Position numbers and translations under genes: made by a program. Of a stretch of DNA of 58,024 nt, positions 1 to 12,459 are shown one piece after another. The DNA is from Candidatus Anaerostipes avistercoris (GTDB taxonomy: Bacteria; Bacillota; Clostridia; Lachnospirales; Lachnospiraceae): contig DWWD01000022.1 of the NCBI GenBank assembly GCA_019119895.1, forward strand, positions 1 through 58,024, read 5' to 3'. Each line of letters opens with the position of its first letter. The stretch's first letter is position 1. The notes beneath the pieces are model-generated. The model ran no database searches. It worked only from the letters and a program-made list of their open reading frames with translations, and was not told where the DNA came from.

Positions 1-209
1 CTTTATTATAGCATAAAACGCTATAAAACGCTAGTATAAAATGACAAAAAACAAAAATAAAAAAAGCTCGGAAGCCGCCAAACAAGAGGCTTTCAAGCTG
101 TCAGATGGCATATGCTACTGCAAAACTCCGGAGCTGGAATTTCCGGGGAATAGCTCAGAAATTTTGTTAAAAAAATTACTGTATACATGACAAAAATATG
201 AAAATACTC
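1..209. other. Non-coding region upstream of gap
   Basis: No gene is visible here. Two perfect tandem copies of ATAAAACGCT lie at 13-22 and 23-32, spaced one helical turn apart, so a regulator site is possible. A short inverted repeat CCGGA/TCCGG (128-132, 142-146) could form a hairpin in an upstream transcript. It may be the 3' region of a gene outside the window. Nothing more specific is supported. Confidence 0.4.
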
Positions 210-238
210 TTGAAATTTTAAGATGGATTGTTTACAAT
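210..238 (+). promoter_or_regulatory. Sigma-A-type promoter of gap
   Basis: TTGAAA (210-215) and TACAAT (233-238) are separated by 17 bp, a near-consensus vegetative promoter. It lies about 75 bases before the gap start codon, leaving a moderate 5' leader. Confidence 0.75.
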
Positions 239-264
239 AAAAAAGAAGTTTGTCAATAGATTAA

Positions 265-1332
<1,068 letters not shown>

Positions 1333-1390
1333 TTTTTGAGTAAAAAATGAGGACAAGACTGCCCTGGGCAGTTAATTAGACTCAGATTAG

Positions 1391-1425
1391 GGGTCCGGTC
1401 TTTTTGGACCGGATCCCTTTTTTTC
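1391..1425 (+). terminator. Intrinsic terminator after gap
   Basis: A GC-rich stem (TCCGGTC pairing with GACCGGA, extended by GGG/CCC) is followed by a run of seven T. It separates gap from pgk, so either partial readthrough or a separate pgk promoter is needed. Confidence 0.85.
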
Positions 1426-1480
1426 GATTACAGTGGGGAAATATACTCCATTGCGAAATTTATATTTCAGGAGGAAAAAC

Positions 1481-2686
1481 ATGTTAAACAAGAAATCCGT
1501 AGATGACATCAATGTAAAAGGAAAAAGAGTACTGGTACGCTGTGACTTCAATGTACCATTAAAAGACGGAAAAATTACAGACGAGAACCGTCTGGTTGCT
1601 GCACTTCCAACAATCAAAAAGCTGATCGCTGACGGAGGAAAAGTAATTCTCTGCTCTCATTTGGGAAAACCGAAAGGAGAGCCAAAACCTGAATTATCTC
1701 TTGCACCTGTTGCAGTTCGTTTAAGCGAATTATTAGGACAGGATGTAAAATTCGCAGCTGACGACAATGTTGTTGGAGACAACGCAAAAGCAGCCGTTGC
1801 TGAAATGAAAGACGGAGATGTTGTTCTTCTTCAGAATACACGTTACAGAGCAGAAGAAACTAAGAATGGCGAAGAATTAAGCAAAGAATTAGCCAGCCTC
1901 TGTGATGTATTTGTAAATGATGCATTTGGTACTGCGCATAGAGCGCACTGCTCTAACGTAGGTGTAACAAAATTCGTTGATACCGCTGTTGTTGGATATT
2001 TAATGCAGAAAGAGATTGACTTCTTAGGAAACGCAGTAAATAATCCGGAAAGACCTATGGTAGCTATCTTAGGCGGCGCAAAAGTTGCGGACAAATTAAA
2101 TGTAATCGACAACCTTCTTGAGAAATGTGATACGCTGATCATCGGCGGTGGAATGGCATATACATTCTTAAAAGCAAAAGGATATGAAGTAGGAACTTCT
2201 CTTGTAGATGATGAGAAGATTGACTACTGCAAAGAAATGATGGACAAAGCTGAGAAGTTAGGAAAGAACCTCTATCTTCCAGTTGATACAACCATTGCGA
2301 AAGCATTCCCGGATCCAATCGATGCTGAAATCGAAGTATCTGTAGTAGCATCTGATGCAATTCCAGCAGACATGATGGGATTAGATATCGGAACAGAGAC
2401 AGCAGCAAAATTCGCAGATGCAGTAAAATCTGCTAAGACTGTTGTATGGAATGGACCAATGGGTGTATTCGAGAACCCTATCCTTGCAAAAGGAACAATC
2501 GCAGTAGCAGAAGCTCTTGCAGAGACAGAAGCTACAACAATCATCGGTGGAGGAGACTCTGCAGCAGCTGTTAACCAGTTAGGATTCGGAGACAAGATGA
2601 CACATATCTCAACAGGTGGTGGAGCATCTCTTGAATTCTTAGAAGGAAAAGACCTTCCAGGTGTAGTTGCAGCCAACGACAAATAG
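1481..2686 (+). CDS. pgk: Phosphoglycerate kinase
   Basis: Transfers phosphate from 1,3-bisphosphoglycerate to ADP, the first ATP-yielding step of glycolysis, in the cytosol. The 401-residue product has the family's usual length. N-terminal substrate motifs VRCDFNVPL and SHLGKPKG and the C-terminal nucleotide-site motif GGGDSAAAV are present. An in-frame ATG exists 48 bases upstream at 1433, but the ATG at 1481 is preceded by AGGAGG with normal spacing and gives the canonical N terminus, so it was chosen. It lies between gap and tpiA. Confidence 0.97.
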   Translation: MLNKKSVDDINVKGKRVLVRCDFNVPLKDGKITDENRLVAALPTIKKLIADGGKVILCSHLGKPKGEPKPELSLAPVAVRLSELLGQDVKFAADDNVVGDNAKAAVAEMKDGDVVLLQNTRYRAEETKNGEELSKELASLCDVFVNDAFGTAHRAHCSNVGVTKFVDTAVVGYLMQKEIDFLGNAVNNPERPMVAILGGAKVADKLNVIDNLLEKCDTLIIGGGMAYTFLKAKGYEVGTSLVDDEKIDYCKEMMDKAEKLGKNLYLPVDTTIAKAFPDPIDAEIEVSVVASDAIPADMMGLDIGTETAAKFADAVKSAKTVVWNGPMGVFENPILAKGTIAVAEALAETEATTIIGGGDSAAAVNQLGFGDKMTHISTGGGASLEFLEGKDLPGVVAANDK

Positions 2687-2750
2687 GCATTGAACAACTG
2701 CTGAAAATCACAGACATTTAGAAACATTTTAAGAAAGAAGGATAAGTCGA

Positions 2751-3497
2751 ATGCGTAAAACAATCGTAGCAGGAAACTGGAAAATGAACAAAACTCCTAG
2801 CGAAGCAAAAGCTTTAATCGAGGAGTTAAAACCATTAGTAGCAAGCGAAACTTCAGATGTTGTATTTTGTGTACCGGCGATCGACATCCCAGCAGCTATT
2901 GAAGCAGCTGAAGGAAGCAATATCGCAATTGGTGCTGAGAATATGTACTTTGAGGAAAGCGGAGCTTACACAGGAGAAATCGCTCCAAACATGCTTACAG
3001 ATTTGGGCGTTAAATATGTCATCATCGGTCATTCCGAGAGAAGAGAATACTTTGCTGAAACAGATGAAACTGTAAACAAAAAAGTATTAAAAGCTTTCGA
3101 ACATGGAATTACACCGATCATCTGCTGTGGAGAAACTCTTACACAGAGAGAACAGGGCGTTACAATTGACTTCGTTCGCCAGCAGATCAAGATTGCATTC
3201 CAGGGTGTAACAGCTGATCAGGCAAAGACAGCCGTTATCGCTTACGAGCCAATCTGGGCAATTGGAACAGGAAAAGTTGCAACAACAGAACAGGCTCAGG
3301 AAGTATGTGCAGCAATCCGTGCATGCATCGCTGAAGTTTATGATGACGCAACAGCAGAAGCAATCCGTATCCAGTATGGTGGATCTGTATCAGCTGACAG
3401 CGCTCCGGAATTATTCGCACAGCCGGATATCGACGGAGGATTAGTTGGTGGAGCATCCTTAAAACCAGACTTTGGAAAAATTGTAAACTATAAATAA
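2751..3497 (+). CDS. tpiA: Triosephosphate isomerase
   Basis: Interconverts dihydroxyacetone phosphate and glyceraldehyde 3-phosphate. The 248-residue TIM barrel is full length. It has NWKMNK with substrate-binding Lys11, IIGHSERRE with electrophilic His94, and [10 protein letters not shown] with catalytic Glu166. GGSVS near the C terminus is the phosphate-binding loop. An AGAAGGA ribosome binding site precedes the ATG. The gene lies 64 bases after pgk and probably shares its transcript. A terminator follows. Confidence 0.97.
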   Translation: MRKTIVAGNWKMNKTPSEAKALIEELKPLVASETSDVVFCVPAIDIPAAIEAAEGSNIAIGAENMYFEESGAYTGEIAPNMLTDLGVKYVIIGHSERREYFAETDETVNKKVLKAFEHGITPIICCGETLTQREQGVTIDFVRQQIKIAFQGVTADQAKTAVIAYEPIWAIGTGKVATTEQAQEVCAAIRACIAEVYDDATAEAIRIQYGGSVSADSAPELFAQPDIDGGLVGGASLKPDFGKIVNYK

Positions 3498-3522
3498 GAT
3501 GAATGATTAATTATGAGATGGG

Positions 3523-3558
3523 TCTCCGGGCATGATAATGTCCGGGGATTTTTCTTTT
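3523..3558 (+). terminator. Intrinsic terminator after tpiA
   Basis: An 11-bp stem (arms 3523-3533 and 3538-3548, two G-U pairs, loop GATA) is followed by TTTTTCTTTT. It ends the pgk-tpiA transcript. Confidence 0.85.
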
Positions 3559-3570
3559 CAAAGTTAAATT

Positions 3571-4050
3571 TTGGATAGAAAAGGGCTGATTCAGCCGTCT
3601 GTCCGGGCATTTCAGAAAGGAGAGGGCTCAGACGGAGCCAATCTGCTGCGACAGGCAGAGATTTTTTCTGTTAAAACAGGAGAGAAAGACTATAAAAAAG
3701 CAATCCGATGGTTTATCAAAGAAGAAAATTTTCATTCTGCGTATTTGAGAAAATTTATGGATTTTCATAAAATACGTCCATTGAAAAAATCAAGGCTGGA
3801 TGATATTTTTCGTATCCTAAGGAAACTGGGAGGTTTAAAGTGTGAAGTCACAATCTTAGTAACTGCAGAAATCATAGCGTTAACATATTTCCGGTATGAT
3901 ATCATGACAGGTACAGCAGTATGTGTATGGGCAGCCTTTCATAAAATATATCTGATCGGAGGATATGGCTTTTGGAAGTATATGAGAGAAAATTTTGGAT
4001 ATCTGAAACAGTCTGTTCATTTATCACAGGTGGAATATCAGCCAATTTGA
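3571..4050 (+). pseudogene. Ferritin-like family protein, internally deleted remnant
   Basis: An open frame of 159 codons from a TTG with no ribosome binding site. The first part, with IQPSVRAFQKGEG, FIKEENFHS and the FRILRKLGGLKCEV / AEIIALTYFRYD segments, resembles the ferritin-like diiron family whose members usually carry a second helix pair with a D/E-x-x-H metal motif. The frame then jumps directly to the family's hydrophobic C-terminal segment ending GGYGFWKYM. The second metal-binding helix pair is missing, and so apparently is the true N terminus. It probably cannot bind a diiron centre. The family assignment rests on remembered motif patterns, so it is moderate. Confidence 0.5.
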
Positions 4051-4072
4051 AAAGGAGTCATTAGAAGCAGAG

Positions 4073-4681
4073 ATGAAAAGAGAAAATGAAAATATCAGGA
4101 TCAGGACAGCCAAAATTGAAGATGCCAGAGAACTTCTGGAAATTTACGCCCCGTATGTGGAAAATACGGCGATTACATTTGAATATGATGTTCCATCTCC
4201 TGAAGAATTTCAGCAGAGAATCAGGAGAACATTAAAGAAATATCCGTTTCTTGTGGCTGAACAGGAGGGAGAACCGGCAGGATATGTTTATGCCGGTCCG
4301 CTGAAAGAACGTGCGGCATATAACTGGGCAGTGGAAACGACCATCTATATCAGACAAGATAAAAGGGGAGAAGGAATCGGAAAGATCTTATATGAAACCC
4401 TGGAAGCAGTTCTGAAAGAGCAGGGAATCTTAAATTTATACGCCTGCATCGCCTATCCGGAACAGGAAGATGAATATTTAACCAAAGACAGCGTAAAATT
4501 TCACGAACATCTGGGTTACAAAATAATAGGGAAATTTCAAAACTGCGGATATAAATTCCATCAATGGTATCATATGGTCTGGATGGAAAAGGAAATCGGA
4601 GTGCATTTAGAAGAACAGCCGGAGGTCCGGTCGTTTGAAAAAATCAGGGATTATGTTATGGATAAAATTGCCAGGGGATAA
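4073..4681 (+). CDS. GNAT N-acetyltransferase, phosphinothricin acetyltransferase-like
   Basis: A 202-residue acetyl-CoA-dependent transferase. It opens with IRIRTAKIEDARELLEIYAPY, the typical start of the Pat/YwnH-type branch, and has VAEQEGEPAGYVYAG at strand 4 and the acetyl-CoA pyrophosphate loop RGEGIGK. The tail beyond about residue 170 is longer than in most relatives. These enzymes N-acetylate amino acid analogues such as methionine sulfoximine; the actual substrate here is unknown. The nearest AAAGGAG lies about 15 bases from the ATG, so translation initiation is probably weak. Confidence 0.8.
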   Translation: MKRENENIRIRTAKIEDARELLEIYAPYVENTAITFEYDVPSPEEFQQRIRRTLKKYPFLVAEQEGEPAGYVYAGPLKERAAYNWAVETTIYIRQDKRGEGIGKILYETLEAVLKEQGILNLYACIAYPEQEDEYLTKDSVKFHEHLGYKIIGKFQNCGYKFHQWYHMVWMEKEIGVHLEEQPEVRSFEKIRDYVMDKIARG

Positions 4682-4792
4682 AGCATTGACAGGTACTGTG
4701 CCGGGATGATACAATCAGCCAAAGTTCGGAAAGGGGAATACATAATCCGGACTTTGAGGGAACAAATGTATAAATGAAAAAGGGGGAAAAGA

Positions 4793-6925
4793 ATGAAAAA
4801 AGTATTGTTTGGCGCATGCTTTTTCGTGTGCGCGGCCGTTTTTACAGCGGCAGATAATACTGGCAGAGTACTGGCATCTGAAACCAATGGACAGATCCGG
4901 AATGCTTATGATCTTACAGGGTTTCAGGTGCTTTCTTTGCTCCAGGAAGAAAAGGTGGAATTAAACATCAGGAATTTTAAAGATCCTGCGGTGCTGGATA
5001 TGGCACGGAAATATGACCATGACGGTGATGGGGCTCTGGACCAGGAAGAAAGAGATTCTGTTACATCGGCCGGTCTCAGCGGACAGGGGATTCAGGATCC
5101 ATCCGGTTTGTATTATTTTCGCAGGATCCGGTGGATGAATTTGAATGAGAACAGAATCAGGAAGATAGAGCTGAAGCATTTTCCAGAGCTGGAAGTTCTG
5201 TATATCAATAATAATGAGCTGGAATCTCTGGATGGAAACTTCAATACGCAGCTGCAGGAAGTGACGCTGCTTGGGAACTATAATCTGCAGGGGACGCTTA
5301 GTTTTGTAAACAGTCCTGATTTGAGGCTTCTCCATTGCGGCGACACTGGTCTGGAGAAAATTAATCTTTCAGAAAACGGGGCGCTGGAAGCTTTTTCGGC
5401 TTCGCATACTCCATCGTTAAGAACTATTGTTTATCCAGAAATCCAAAAATCCGCAAAGCCGCTTTCTGTTTCTCCGAAAGACTTATATGCGCAGGATTTT
5501 GGAGAAAAAGGCAAACATATTCAGTGGAGAATATATGGCAACGGCACAGATGGAGAACTGCTTCAAGAAAATGCAGATTCTGTAAAAAGTTATGGACTGA
5601 CGTTAAAAAGCACCTGGGAAGCGAATGAGTATACGATAGAATACCAGATGCCAAAAGAAGCATCTTTTAAAGAACCGGAAAATGTTATAACTCAGGGAAA
5701 AGCAGCGGAAAAAATCCAGCTTCCCGATGTCCAGATAAAAGAGGGGTATCATTTTGTAAAATGGACAAGTTCGAAAGGAACCATTCAGAAAAATGAATTC
5801 CAGTATGCGCCGGATGGAAAAAAGGAAACGGTAAAGCTTACTTATGTGGTGGAAAAAGATCAGCCGGTGATTCCTGAACGCATCAAAGTCAACTTCCAGC
5901 CGGGAGCGGATCATGTCCAGGGAACAATGGAATCCATGGAAGCCGACAATGGAAAACGATTTTATTTCCCAAAGAACAGATATCAGAGAGAAGGATATTC
6001 TTTCCGGGGCTGGAAACTCATAAACGGTACGACGGTTTATCCGCAGGGCGGATCTATTTACGTCAGCGGACGGACACAGGATTTGGAAGTAACCGCTGTC
6101 TGGGAAAAAATCAAAGGTGTTCTGGTCATTGGTCAGAAAGAAAAAGAAATTGTTCAGCAGCATGTTCTGAGTGAAGAAGATCTGGAGACTCCGGAAAAAG
6201 AAGGTTATGAATTCCGGCGGTGGGAATTAGATGGAAAAACCGTACAGTCAGGAGATATGGTGAAAGTTACATCACAGGGAGAAAGAATCCGAATCCTTCC
6301 TGTCTATGAAGAAAGTATTTCGGAAGCTGAAGAGAAAATTCCGGAAGCAGCTCAGGAATCTGCCGCGGAGGAGACCGCTCCGGCAGCTTCTGAGGCATCT
6401 ACAGAAAAAGAGCCTGTGGTTCAGGAAAATGCCGTCAGAAAGAAAATGACAAAGGTATCTGTTGCAAAGATTAGCCAGCAGGTATATCAAAATCGTCCGG
6501 CAGCAGTAAAACCGGTACTTAAGGACGGAAAATATATATTAAAAGAAGGAAAAGATTACAGGACAACTTATTATAATCATAAGGGGCCGGGAACCGCGAA
6601 AATTAAATTCACAGGAATCGGACAGTATACAGGCTCACTGGAACGCTCGTTTGTTATTGTTCCAAAAGCGCCGTCTCTGAAAGCACAGGCGGGCAGAAAA
6701 TCCATTACCGTGTCCAGCAGTTCTGCAAAAGTCAGCGGATATCAGATATCTTATTCTTTGAGCAGAAATAAAAATTTCAGAACAGTAACCACGGGAAAGA
6801 AATATAAGATAAAAAATCTGAAATCGAAGAAGACATATTATATAAAGGTAAGAGCATATAAGACGGTTCAGGGTAGGAAAATATATAGTTCTTACAGCAA
6901 ACTGATCAAAATACGGGTAAAATAA
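4793..6925 (+). CDS. Secreted leucine-rich-repeat / bacterial-repeat / fn3-like surface protein
   Basis: A 710-residue exported protein. Residues 1-30 form a signal peptide (basic start, hydrophobic core, cleavage likely near ASE). An EF-hand-like or dockerin-like calcium loop DHDGDGALDQEE is at 75-86, followed by leucine-rich repeats at about 105-230 (LEVLYINNNELESL). Next come two or three Listeria-Bacteroides type repeats (EGYHFVKWTS, EGYSFRGWKL, EGYEFRRWEL), a Glu/Ala-rich linker near 510-550, and a C-terminal fibronectin-III-like module (ITVSSSSAKVSGYQISYS) common in Lachnospiraceae secreted proteins. There is no LPXTG anchor or transmembrane tail, so it is released or held non-covalently. 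An adhesion or host-binding role is inference. Confidence 0.8.
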   Translation: MKKVLFGACFFVCAAVFTAADNTGRVLASETNGQIRNAYDLTGFQVLSLLQEEKVELNIRNFKDPAVLDMARKYDHDGDGALDQEERDSVTSAGLSGQGIQDPSGLYYFRRIRWMNLNENRIRKIELKHFPELEVLYINNNELESLDGNFNTQLQEVTLLGNYNLQGTLSFVNSPDLRLLHCGDTGLEKINLSENGALEAFSASHTPSLRTIVYPEIQKSAKPLSVSPKDLYAQDFGEKGKHIQWRIYGNGTDGELLQENADSVKSYGLTLKSTWEANEYTIEYQMPKEASFKEPENVITQGKAAEKIQLPDVQIKEGYHFVKWTSSKGTIQKNEFQYAPDGKKETVKLTYVVEKDQPVIPERIKVNFQPGADHVQGTMESMEADNGKRFYFPKNRYQREGYSFRGWKLINGTTVYPQGGSIYVSGRTQDLEVTAVWEKIKGVLVIGQKEKEIVQQHVLSEEDLETPEKEGYEFRRWELDGKTVQSGDMVKVTSQGERIRILPVYEESISEAEEKIPEAAQESAAEETAPAASEASTEKEPVVQENAVRKKMTKVSVAKISQQVYQNRPAAVKPVLKDGKYILKEGKDYRTTYYNHKGPGTAKIKFTGIGQYTGSLERSFVIVPKAPSLKAQAGRKSITVSSSSAKVSGYQISYSLSRNKNFRTVTTGKKYKIKNLKSKKTYYIKVRAYKTVQGRKIYSSYSKLIKIRVK

Positions 6926-6931
6926 AAAATC

Positions 6932-6963
6932 GGACGGCGGGAGCAAAAACCGCCGTCCTTTTA
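6932..6963 (+). terminator. Bidirectional intrinsic terminator
   Basis: A perfect 9-bp stem GGACGGCGG/CCGCCGTCC with T-rich flanks on both sides. It lies between convergent genes and can serve both. Confidence 0.88.
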
Positions 6964-6972
6964 TGCAGTAAA

Positions 6973-7899
6973 TCAGGAAAGGATATCGTCCATAAAAGTG
7001 ATGATGCCTTCTTCCACTTCGTCTTTGATCGCAGAATAGTTATGGATTTCATGACGGTATCCGGAATAGACTTTTGTGACTACCTTGTGTCCTGTTTCAT
7101 ACAGCCAGTTGGATACTTCATAAATACCTTTTCCGTATTCACCTACAGGATCCTGATCGCCTCCTATATTATAAATCGGCAGGTCTTTTGGCACTTTTTC
7201 CGCCCACTGAGTTCCGACAATGGCTTCCATCATCTGTGTAAAGTAATAGAGAGCCTGATTGGTCGTCGGTTTTGTGAAGGCGTCAAACGGATCATCCGCA
7301 TGATCCCGCTGTACATATGGATCAGCGCAGATCCATTCGTTTCCAATGGAAACATCGCCGCAGCGTTCGCACATCCAGCCCATCAAATCTGTCGTAAAGT
7401 TTGGATCGGATTCCTTTCCTTTTCCTTCATCGACTGCTTTTTTCAAAGTTTCGGCAGTCTTGTCCGCTCCGCGGAAAATACCGGTTGTGCCGCATATGGT
7501 GATTCCGGCCAGCTCATCTCCGTATTTTGCGGCATAATCCCGTGTGATAAATGATCCCATGCTGTGACCGAAGAAAAAGTAAGGAAGATCAGGATATTTC
7601 TCACATACCAGTGTTTTCAGAGTGTGTTCGTCTTCCATCATAGTGCGGAAACCTTTATCGCCCCAGTCTCCCCAGGTATCATTCATCATTGCGGTTTTTC
7701 CGTGGCCCACATGGTCATCAGCCGCTACAATATAGCCTGCGTCCATAAATTTTACGATCATATGAAGATATCTTCTGGAATGTTCGCCAAATCCATGCAC
7801 AATCTGGACAATCCCTTTTGGCTCGGCGGCAGGAACATAAATCCATCCCTGTACTTCATCACGTTCATTGAAAGATTGAAAACTAACTTCATGCAACAT
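6973..7899 (-). CDS. Alpha/beta hydrolase, monoacylglycerol lipase / lysophospholipase type
   Basis: A 308-residue serine hydrolase without signal peptide, so cytosolic. GFGEHSRRY forms the oxyanion region, GHSMGS the nucleophile elbow, GGDQDPVG the acid residue and YRHEIHN the catalytic histidine, all in family order (Hydrolase_4 type). The ATG at 7899 follows GGAGGT with good spacing on the minus strand. It probably hydrolyses acylglycerols or lysophospholipids; the precise substrate cannot be read. It is a single-gene unit, convergent with the secreted LRR protein. Confidence 0.88.
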   Translation of the reverse strand: MLHEVSFQSFNERDEVQGWIYVPAAEPKGIVQIVHGFGEHSRRYLHMIVKFMDAGYIVAADDHVGHGKTAMMNDTWGDWGDKGFRTMMEDEHTLKTLVCEKYPDLPYFFFGHSMGSFITRDYAAKYGDELAGITICGTTGIFRGADKTAETLKKAVDEGKGKESDPNFTTDLMGWMCERCGDVSIGNEWICADPYVQRDHADDPFDAFTKPTTNQALYYFTQMMEAIVGTQWAEKVPKDLPIYNIGGDQDPVGEYGKGIYEVSNWLYETGHKVVTKVYSGYRHEIHNYSAIKDEVEEGIITFMDDILS

Positions 7900-8014
7900 A
7901 ACAGCACCTCCGATTCTATGGAAAATTTGTCAATATATTCCTGTTACTATTATACTACGTTCATAAAATGACGTCTAGAAAATAGAGAAGGAGTTCAGTG
8001 TGAAAAATTTCATA

Positions 8015-8053
8015 TTGACAAAATAGCTTTAAAATAATACGGTGTGTATACAC
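8015..8053 (+). promoter_or_regulatory. Promoter with overlapping palindrome
   Basis: TTGACA (8015-8020), 17-bp spacer and a weak -10 TACGGT (8038-8043), immediately followed by the perfect palindrome GTGTATACAC (8044-8053), a plausible operator. It would drive the HAD gene at 8100. Confidence 0.45.
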
Positions 8054-8099
8054 GATAGAGATAAAAATATGATTTCAAACAACGATGCGAGGGTGAATA

Positions 8100-8639
8100 A
8101 TGAAAGAAAAAAAGTATGATGCAGTTATTTTTGACAAAGATGGAGTGATAGCGGATTCAGAATATTGTAATGTTATGGCGAAGCATATCCTGCTGAAAAG
8201 AGCCGGAATTGAAGTGGGCTGGCATTACCATGATCAGTTTCTCGGAACAACTCACGAATATATGTGGACAGTGATGAAAGAGGAATTTCATCTTCCGGAA
8301 GAGGTTGGATATTATGTGAAACAGTGGTCAGAAGTCCGCAAAGAATTGATTGAAAAGGAAGGAATGAAGGCAATGCCGGGAAGTGTTGAACTCATAAGGA
8401 AACTTAAGGCAGACAGAATTCCGATGGCACTGGCATCTTCTTCCAATGTAACGGATATAGAAGGAGATCTGGAGGCTATTGGCATCACGGGCGTATTTGA
8501 TGCGGTCATCAGCGGAGAACACTGCAGGAAGGGCAAGCCGGATGCGATCAAACAGGATCTGCATATGGCGGATGAAGTCATTACTGATTTTGCGCAATTA
8601 TCCGTACAGGATATACTTTGCGGCAGAACGACGGAATAA
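8100..8639 (+). pseudogene. HAD-family phosphatase, beta-phosphoglucomutase-like, with in-frame internal deletion
   Basis: A 179-residue HAD hydrolase with motif I FDKDGVIADSE, a full helical cap, motif II LASSS and motif III lysine in GEHCRKGKPD. The sequence then passes straight from KPD to the family's C-terminal tail (QDLHMADEVITDF). Roughly 45 residues normally between them, including the acidic motif IV that binds Mg2+, are absent. The reading frame is intact across the gap. Relatives are about 220 residues. Catalysis is probably lost, so this is called a pseudogene although it may still be translated. Confidence 0.7.
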
Positions 8640-8727
8640 ATTGCAGTAATTCGGGGCATAAAATGACAATACAGATCAGATGAGAGAAATTGTCTGTAGA
8701 TTTTTTATATCATCACAGAATCTTATA

Positions 8728-8756
8728 TTGAATTTATTAAAAAAAATCGCTATAAT
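8728..8756 (+). promoter_or_regulatory. Promoter of gpmI
   Basis: TTGAAT (8728-8733), 17 bp, TATAAT (8751-8756). It lies 46 bases before the gpmI start codon. Confidence 0.75.
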
Positions 8757-8802
8757 ATTAACGGACTATAAAAGAAAAATTCATAAAATAAAGGAGATAA
8801 AA

Positions 8803-10344
8803 ATGAGTAGAAGACCAACTGTTCTTATGATTTTAGATGGATACGGATTAAATGACAAGGTAGAAGGAAATGCGGTAGCAGAAGCAAAAACTCCTGTTAT
8901 GGACAGACTGAAGAAAGAATATCCTTTTGTAAAAGGAAATGCTTCTGGTATGGCAGTCGGACTTCCGGAAGGACAGATGGGTAATTCTGAAGTAGGACAT
9001 CTGAATATGGGTGCAGGACGCATCGTATATCAGGAATTAACAAGAATTACAAAAGAAATTGAAGATGGAGATTTCTTTAAGAATGAAGCCCTGATGGAAG
9101 CAATGAATAACTGCAAAGAGCATGATTCCGCTCTTCATTGTTTTGGTCTGTTATCTGATGGCGGCGTACATAGCCACAATACACATCTGTACGGTGTTCT
9201 GGAAATGGCAAAGAGAAACGGACTTGATAAGGTATATGTACATCTGTTCCTGGACGGACGTGATACTCCGCCTACTTCCGGAGAAGGCTATGCAAAAGAA
9301 TTAGTTGAAAAAATGAAAGAAATCGGCGTTGGTGAAATCGCAACTGTTTCCGGACGTTATTATGCAATGGACCGTGACAACCGCTGGGATCGTGTTCAGA
9401 AAGCATATAACGCAATTGTTCTCGGACAGGGAAATACAGCAGAGGACGGCGTTGAGGCAATCGCTGCTTCATATAAAGAAGATGTAACAGACGAGTTCGT
9501 AGTTCCTACAGTTATCATGAAGGACGGCGCTCCGGTTGCAACATTAAAAGAAAATGATTCTGTTATTTTCTATAACTTCAGACCAGACCGTGCAAGAGAA
9601 ATCACACGTTCTATCTGTGATGACAAATTTGATCAGTTTGAGCGTCCGAATGGATATTTCAAGACAACATACGTGTGCTTCACAGAGTATGACGTTACAA
9701 TTCCTAACAAACTGGTAGCATTCCATAAAGTTGATGTTAAGAATACATTTGGTGAATATCTTGCGGCACACGGATTAAAACAGCTTCGTCTGGCAGAGAC
9801 AGAAAAATACGCTCACGTTACTTTCTTCTTCAATGGAGGAATCGAAGAGCCGAACGAAGGAGAAGAGCGCATCCTTGTTAATTCTCCAAAAGTCGCAACA
9901 TATGATCTTCAGCCGGAGATGAGCGCACCGGAAGTCGGAGCAAAATTAGTAGAAGCAATCAAATCCGACAAATATGACGTTATTATTGTTAACTTTGCCA
10001 ACAGCGATATGGTTGGTCATACAGGAATCGAAGAAGCAGCAATCAAAGCTGTAGAGACAGTAGATAAATGTGTGGGAGATGCGGTTGACGCAATCAAAGA
10101 AGTAAACGGACAGATGTTCATCTGCGCAGACCACGGAAATGCTGAGCAGCTGGTAGATTACGAAACAGGAGATCCATTTACAGCTCATACAACAAATCCG
10201 GTACCATTCATCCTTGTAAATTATGATGAAGGCGTTACATTAAGAGAAGGCGGATGCCTGGCAGACATTGTTCCGACATTGATCGAGATGATGGGAATGG
10301 AACAGCCGGAAGAAATGACAGGAAAATCTTTACTCGTAAAATAA
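8803..10344 (+). CDS. gpmI: 2,3-bisphosphoglycerate-independent phosphoglycerate mutase
   Basis: Converts 3- to 2-phosphoglycerate with two metal ions and a phosphoserine intermediate. The 513-residue product is full length. DGYGLND near the N terminus and MGNSEVGH carrying catalytic Ser62 are present, with FLDGRDTPP, RYYAMDRD and the C-terminal metal site CADHGNAEQ. The frame is open upstream to 8680, but the ATG at 8803 has AAGGAG at the correct distance and yields the canonical start. It has its own promoter and terminator. With the enolase downstream it continues the glycolytic series. Confidence 0.97.
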   Translation: MSRRPTVLMILDGYGLNDKVEGNAVAEAKTPVMDRLKKEYPFVKGNASGMAVGLPEGQMGNSEVGHLNMGAGRIVYQELTRITKEIEDGDFFKNEALMEAMNNCKEHDSALHCFGLLSDGGVHSHNTHLYGVLEMAKRNGLDKVYVHLFLDGRDTPPTSGEGYAKELVEKMKEIGVGEIATVSGRYYAMDRDNRWDRVQKAYNAIVLGQGNTAEDGVEAIAASYKEDVTDEFVVPTVIMKDGAPVATLKENDSVIFYNFRPDRAREITRSICDDKFDQFERPNGYFKTTYVCFTEYDVTIPNKLVAFHKVDVKNTFGEYLAAHGLKQLRLAETEKYAHVTFFFNGGIEEPNEGEERILVNSPKVATYDLQPEMSAPEVGAKLVEAIKSDKYDVIIVNFANSDMVGHTGIEEAAIKAVETVDKCVGDAVDAIKEVNGQMFICADHGNAEQLVDYETGDPFTAHTTNPVPFILVNYDEGVTLREGGCLADIVPTLIEMMGMEQPEEMTGKSLLVK

Positions 10345-10360
10345 ATATAAACAGGAAAGC

Positions 10361-10394
10361 AAAGGCGCTTATGTGAAAACATAGGCGCTTTTTG
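10361..10394 (+). terminator. Intrinsic terminator after gpmI
   Basis: AGGCGCTTATGT pairs with ACATAGGCGCTT across a GAAA loop, followed by TTTTT. Confidence 0.85.
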
Positions 10395-10445
10395 TGTGAT
10401 AGGCCCGAAAACAAAATTCTGATTATATACAGGGAGGTGAGTCAG

Positions 10446-12112
<1,667 letters not shown>

Positions 12113-12145
12113 ATGTAAAATTCATGATAAGCTTTAGAGTTTTTC

Positions 12146-12174
12146 TTGCATCCGTATCCTTTCTATGATAAAAT
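12146..12174 (+). promoter_or_regulatory. Promoter of secG-rnr-smpB
   Basis: TTGCAT (12146-12151), 17 bp, TAAAAT (12169-12174), 38 bases before the secG start. Confidence 0.6.
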
Positions 12175-12212
12175 GTTCCACAGCGAGTAGAAGTAGAATT
12201 AGGAGGCATATC

Positions 12213-12449
12213 GTGAGAACAGCGTTAACCGTAATATTTATTATAGCGTCAATTATATTAATTATATTAATCTTAATGCAAGAAGGAAAGGAAGCAGGAT
12301 TAGGCTCTTTGACAGGTACAGCAGATATGGGAACATACTGGAGCAAAAACAAAGGGCGTTCAAGACAGGGAGCATTGATTCGCGCCACTACAGTATTTAC
12401 CATCATTTTCTTTGTGGCAGCGGCAATTCTTTGTTCAAGATTTATTTAG
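12213..12449 (+). CDS. secG: Preprotein translocase subunit SecG
   Basis: A 78-residue membrane protein of the SecYEG channel. It has two transmembrane segments (residues 2-22 and about 55-76) linked by the loop MQEGKEAGLGSLTG, the SecG signature. The start is a GTG at 12213 preceded by AGGAGG at 12201-12206; the longer upstream frame lacks a binding site. The secG-rnr-smpB-ssrA order is conserved in many Bacillota. A hairpin terminator follows, so rnr is either read through or has its own promoter. Confidence 0.92.
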   Translation: MRTALTVIFIIASIILIILILMQEGKEAGLGSLTGTADMGTYWSKNKGRSRQGALIRATTVFTIIFFVAAAILCSRFI

Positions 12450-12459
12450 CGAGACAGTA

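Noticed and set aside
5603-6163. 186-codon minus-strand frame
   Set aside because: Antisense of the secreted LRR protein and rich in Phe/Arg as expected for a shadow of that gene.
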